Shown here one piece after another: positions 5,392 to 6,975 of a stretch of DNA of 6,975 nt; the first letter of the stretch is position 1, and the number at the start of each line of letters is the position of its first letter. Under the pieces are notes generated by a model. The model had not been told where the DNA came from. It worked only from the letters and a program-made list of their open reading frames with translations, and searched no databases. Both the position numbers and the translations under genes were made by a program. Source of the stretch: UBA1359 sp035411265. GTDB lineage: Bacteria; Patescibacteriota; Patescibacteriia; Patescibacteriales; Patescibacteriaceae. The stretch spans positions 1 through 6,975 of the forward strand of contig DAONSQ010000032.1 in the NCBI GenBank assembly GCA_035411265.1. The letters are read 5' to 3'.

Positions 5392-5928
5392 TTAATTGAA
5401 TTTTTCAAGAACCTGTTGGCTTAGCGTTGATAGGTTTTTTATTTCACTAGTGCTCAGGTTTTTTAAGACAAAATCAGCTGCGTCGGTTAGTGGAAAGTCT
5501 GGCTTGATGCCTAGGCGAAAACGAGTGAAATTTTGCGTACCCAAATGCTGGATAATTGATTCAATCCCACGGTGGCCGGCCGCACGACTATCGACTGACC
5601 AGCGAGTCGTGCCGCTAGGCAAATCCAGTTCATCATGGATAACCAGGAGTGTCTCACTAAGATCTGCTTGAAGCAATTGGCGGTAGTCTAAAATTTTGCG
5701 AACAGCTAAACCGGAATTATTCATCATGGTCTGCGGCTTAACTAAAAGATAGTTGCCAATTTTAATAATTTCAGCTGACCAGTCTTTCTTGGTTTGCCAG
5801 TTGATCTTTTCACCAGTCTGTCTAGCTAATTCTTTGGCCAGGCTATCTAAAACTAGCCAGCCAGCATTATGGCGGGTTTTGGCGTATTTAGCGCCGGGGT
5901 TACCTAGTCCGACGATAATTTTAAGCAT
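5392..5928 (-). CDS. pth: Peptidyl-tRNA hydrolase
   Basis: A 178-residue cytoplasmic enzyme that frees tRNA from peptidyl-tRNA dropped by stalled ribosomes. The family signature VGLGNPG (6-12) opens the protein. Residues matching the E. coli catalytic set are N10, H20 (in TRHNAGW), N70 (KPQTMMNNSG) and D99 (HDELDLPSG). The position equivalent to E. coli N114, in the usual GHNG loop, is R120 here (AAGHRGIESI), a real departure at a substrate-contacting site. GTQNFTRFRLGIKP (130-143) is the normal conserved strand. At 178 residues it is slightly shorter than the 194-residue E. coli enzyme, mostly at the C-terminus. It starts 9 bases after the der stop, so both genes are surely one operon devoted to translation. 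The start has no Shine-Dalgarno sequence. The 3' end carries, on its opposite strand, the likely terminator of trpS. Confidence 0.95.
   Translation of the reverse strand: MLKIIVGLGNPGAKYAKTRHNAGWLVLDSLAKELARQTGEKINWQTKKDWSAEIIKIGNYLLVKPQTMMNNSGLAVRKILDYRQLLQADLSETLLVIHDELDLPSGTTRWSVDSRAAGHRGIESIIQHLGTQNFTRFRLGIKPDFPLTDAADFVLKNLSTSEIKNLSTLSQQVLEKFN
5410..5440 (+). terminator. Predicted intrinsic terminator of the trpS transcript, inside pth
   Basis: On the plus strand AACCTGTTGGC (5410-5420) can pair fully with GTTGATAGGTT (5426-5436) around the loop TTAGC. The 11 pairs are seven Watson-Crick and four G-U. Six T (5435-5440) and then ATTT follow. It ends about 60 bases after the trpS stop. On the minus strand the four G-U pairs become A-C mismatches and no T-run follows, so the structure is largely specific to the trpS RNA and should not disturb pth translation. 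A second AGGTTTTTT lies at 5456-5464 but has no clear stem of its own. Confidence 0.6.
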
Positions 5929-5937
5929 AATAGATAG

Positions 5938-6975
5938 TTAGTGATTGCTTTTGTGTTGCGGGTTGATTTGGCGGCCGCGAGCAACGTGGATGCTGATCGG
6001 TGTGCCTTCAAAGCCATAAGTATGGCGCAGCTGATTTTGAATGAAACGGATATAGGAAAAGTGGAGATTATCTTTAATGCCGATAGTGACAGTAAAGCAA
6101 GGTGGCGCCACTTCGGTTTGAAAGAAGCTGTAGATATGGGGATGTTTCAAGCCTTTACCTTTGGCTGGTAAATGATGTTTGACAATACGGGACAAGAAGT
6201 GATCGAGCTGGCTTTTGCTTAAGCTAACTGATCGGCCTTGGCCGACTTCAATAATTAAGTCTAGAATTTTCTGGACTTTCGACTTGGTTTTGGCTGAAAT
6301 AAAAGCAATTGGGGCAAAACCGATGAAAGGCAGGCGATGATTAATCAGTTCAGTAAAGTGGTTGGTATCGCGTTCTTCAACCATGTCCCATTTATTGGCG
6401 GCAACAATCAAGCTTTTTTTACGATTAACGATTTCTTCAGCTAAGCTAGCTTCTTGGTGGCTGATTGGTTCACTGATATCAATTAATAAAATGGCAATGT
6501 CAGCCTGATTGAGTCGTTGTAAGCTTTTAGCCATACCGACTTTTTCAAGAATTTTTTTCTTACCTGGATCTTTACGGGCAATACCGGCTGTGTCGACTAG
6601 TTGGATAATTTTACCTTTATATTTAATAAAAGTATCTTGCGGTTCACGAGTGGTGTGGGGCATAGCGCTTACTAAGACGCGATCATAGCCTAAAATGGCG
6701 TTAAGTAGGCTGGATTTGCCAACGTTAGGCTTGCCTAAAAGACAGACCTTGTAATCTGGCTTTTCAGTATAGCCAATAATTTGGGCTTCATCATTATCGG
6801 TTGAATTTGTAGTTGGGGTAATGTCAGTCTCGGTTGTTTCTTCTTCAGTTTCTTCAGCTTCTTCTTTGGCTAGTTTGGCGTCGTGACGGCGCTGTTTAGC
6901 AATTTTTTTAACGATTTCGTCCAATAAATCACCGGTTCCCATGCCAGTAGCAGCGCTAACAGCCCAAGGTTCGCC
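5938..6975 (-). CDS. der: Ribosome-assembly GTPase Der/EngA (5' partial)
   Basis: The frame is open to the right edge of the window. The ATG at 6942 is internal, since the residues before it (GEPWAVSAATG) are the end of the first GTPase domain with its G5 motif SA-x-x-G. About 345 residues are visible, numbered here from the edge. An acidic linker rich in Glu and Thr spans about 35-65. The second GTPase domain follows: G1 GKPNVGKS (81-88), G2 region PHTTREPQDT (106-115), G3 DTAG (128-131), G4 NKWD (194-197) and G5 ISAK (226-229). A C-terminal KH-like domain (about 279-331) includes SYIRFIQNQLR and the conserved YGFEGTPI. The tandem GTPases plus KH domain are unique to Der, an essential factor in 50S subunit maturation. 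The G2 region differs from the common AGTTRD form. The gene is followed after 9 bases by pth, a translation-linked partner. Its own start and promoter lie outside the window. Confidence 0.95.
   Translation of the reverse strand, partial: GEPWAVSAATGMGTGDLLDEIVKKIAKQRRHDAKLAKEEAEETEEETTETDITPTTNSTDNDEAQIIGYTEKPDYKVCLLGKPNVGKSSLLNAILGYDRVLVSAMPHTTREPQDTFIKYKGKIIQLVDTAGIARKDPGKKKILEKVGMAKSLQRLNQADIAILLIDISEPISHQEASLAEEIVNRKKSLIVAANKWDMVEERDTNHFTELINHRLPFIGFAPIAFISAKTKSKVQKILDLIIEVGQGRSVSLSKSQLDHFLSRIVKHHLPAKGKGLKHPHIYSFFQTEVAPPCFTVTIGIKDNLHFSYIRFIQNQLRHTYGFEGTPISIHVARGRQINPQHKSNH

Noticed and set aside
1..6975. tRNA, rRNA, riboswitch, CRISPR array or insertion sequence
   Set aside because: There is almost no non-coding space (gaps of 9-35 bases). 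No cloverleaf, spaced direct repeats or transposase sequence was seen; a T-box before trpS is excluded by the 20-base gap.
1..6975. Recoded UGA (code 25 or 4)
   Set aside because: All recognisable conserved Trp positions use TGG, and the genes end at TAA or TAG without in-frame TGA.

Overview
The window holds six protein-coding genes and no RNA genes. Four lie on the plus strand and two on the minus strand, and the two sets meet tail to tail near 5380-5392. Both outer genes run off the window. The standard bacterial code works throughout: no in-frame TGA needs to be read as an amino acid. The genome looks AT-rich, gene gaps are 9-35 bases, no Shine-Dalgarno sequence precedes any visible start, and a giant secreted tail-fibre-like protein sits beside core translation genes. 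Together these suggest a small-genome bacterium of the Patescibacteria (CPR) type. That placement is inference; the window contains no taxonomic marker that settles it.

Left part (1-3286): the end of an unrecognised protein is followed by a strong predicted promoter (TTGCTA, 17 bp, TATAAT with extended TG). Next comes a gene for a mosaic exported protein of about 910-919 residues. It has a signal peptide, repeated phage-tail-fibre-type modules, at least five closely spaced cysteine pairs and a different, non-repetitive C-terminal domain of about 195 residues. This is the most accessory-looking gene in the window.

Middle (3309-5380): an AI-2E (PF01594) family membrane protein and tryptophanyl-tRNA synthetase follow in the same direction with gaps of 22 and 20 bases, so they may be co-transcribed with the surface protein. 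A weak extended -10 could also start transcription just before the membrane-protein gene. TrpS carries a four-cysteine pattern like the [4Fe-4S] site of the Thermotoga maritima enzyme.

Right part (5392-6975, minus strand): der (ribosome-assembly GTPase, N-terminal part missing) is followed after 9 bases by pth (peptidyl-tRNA hydrolase), a compact translation operon. trpS and pth end only 11 bases apart. Each transcript appears to be terminated by an intrinsic hairpin buried in the other gene's coding sequence, giving predicted 3' ends that overlap by about 130 nt.
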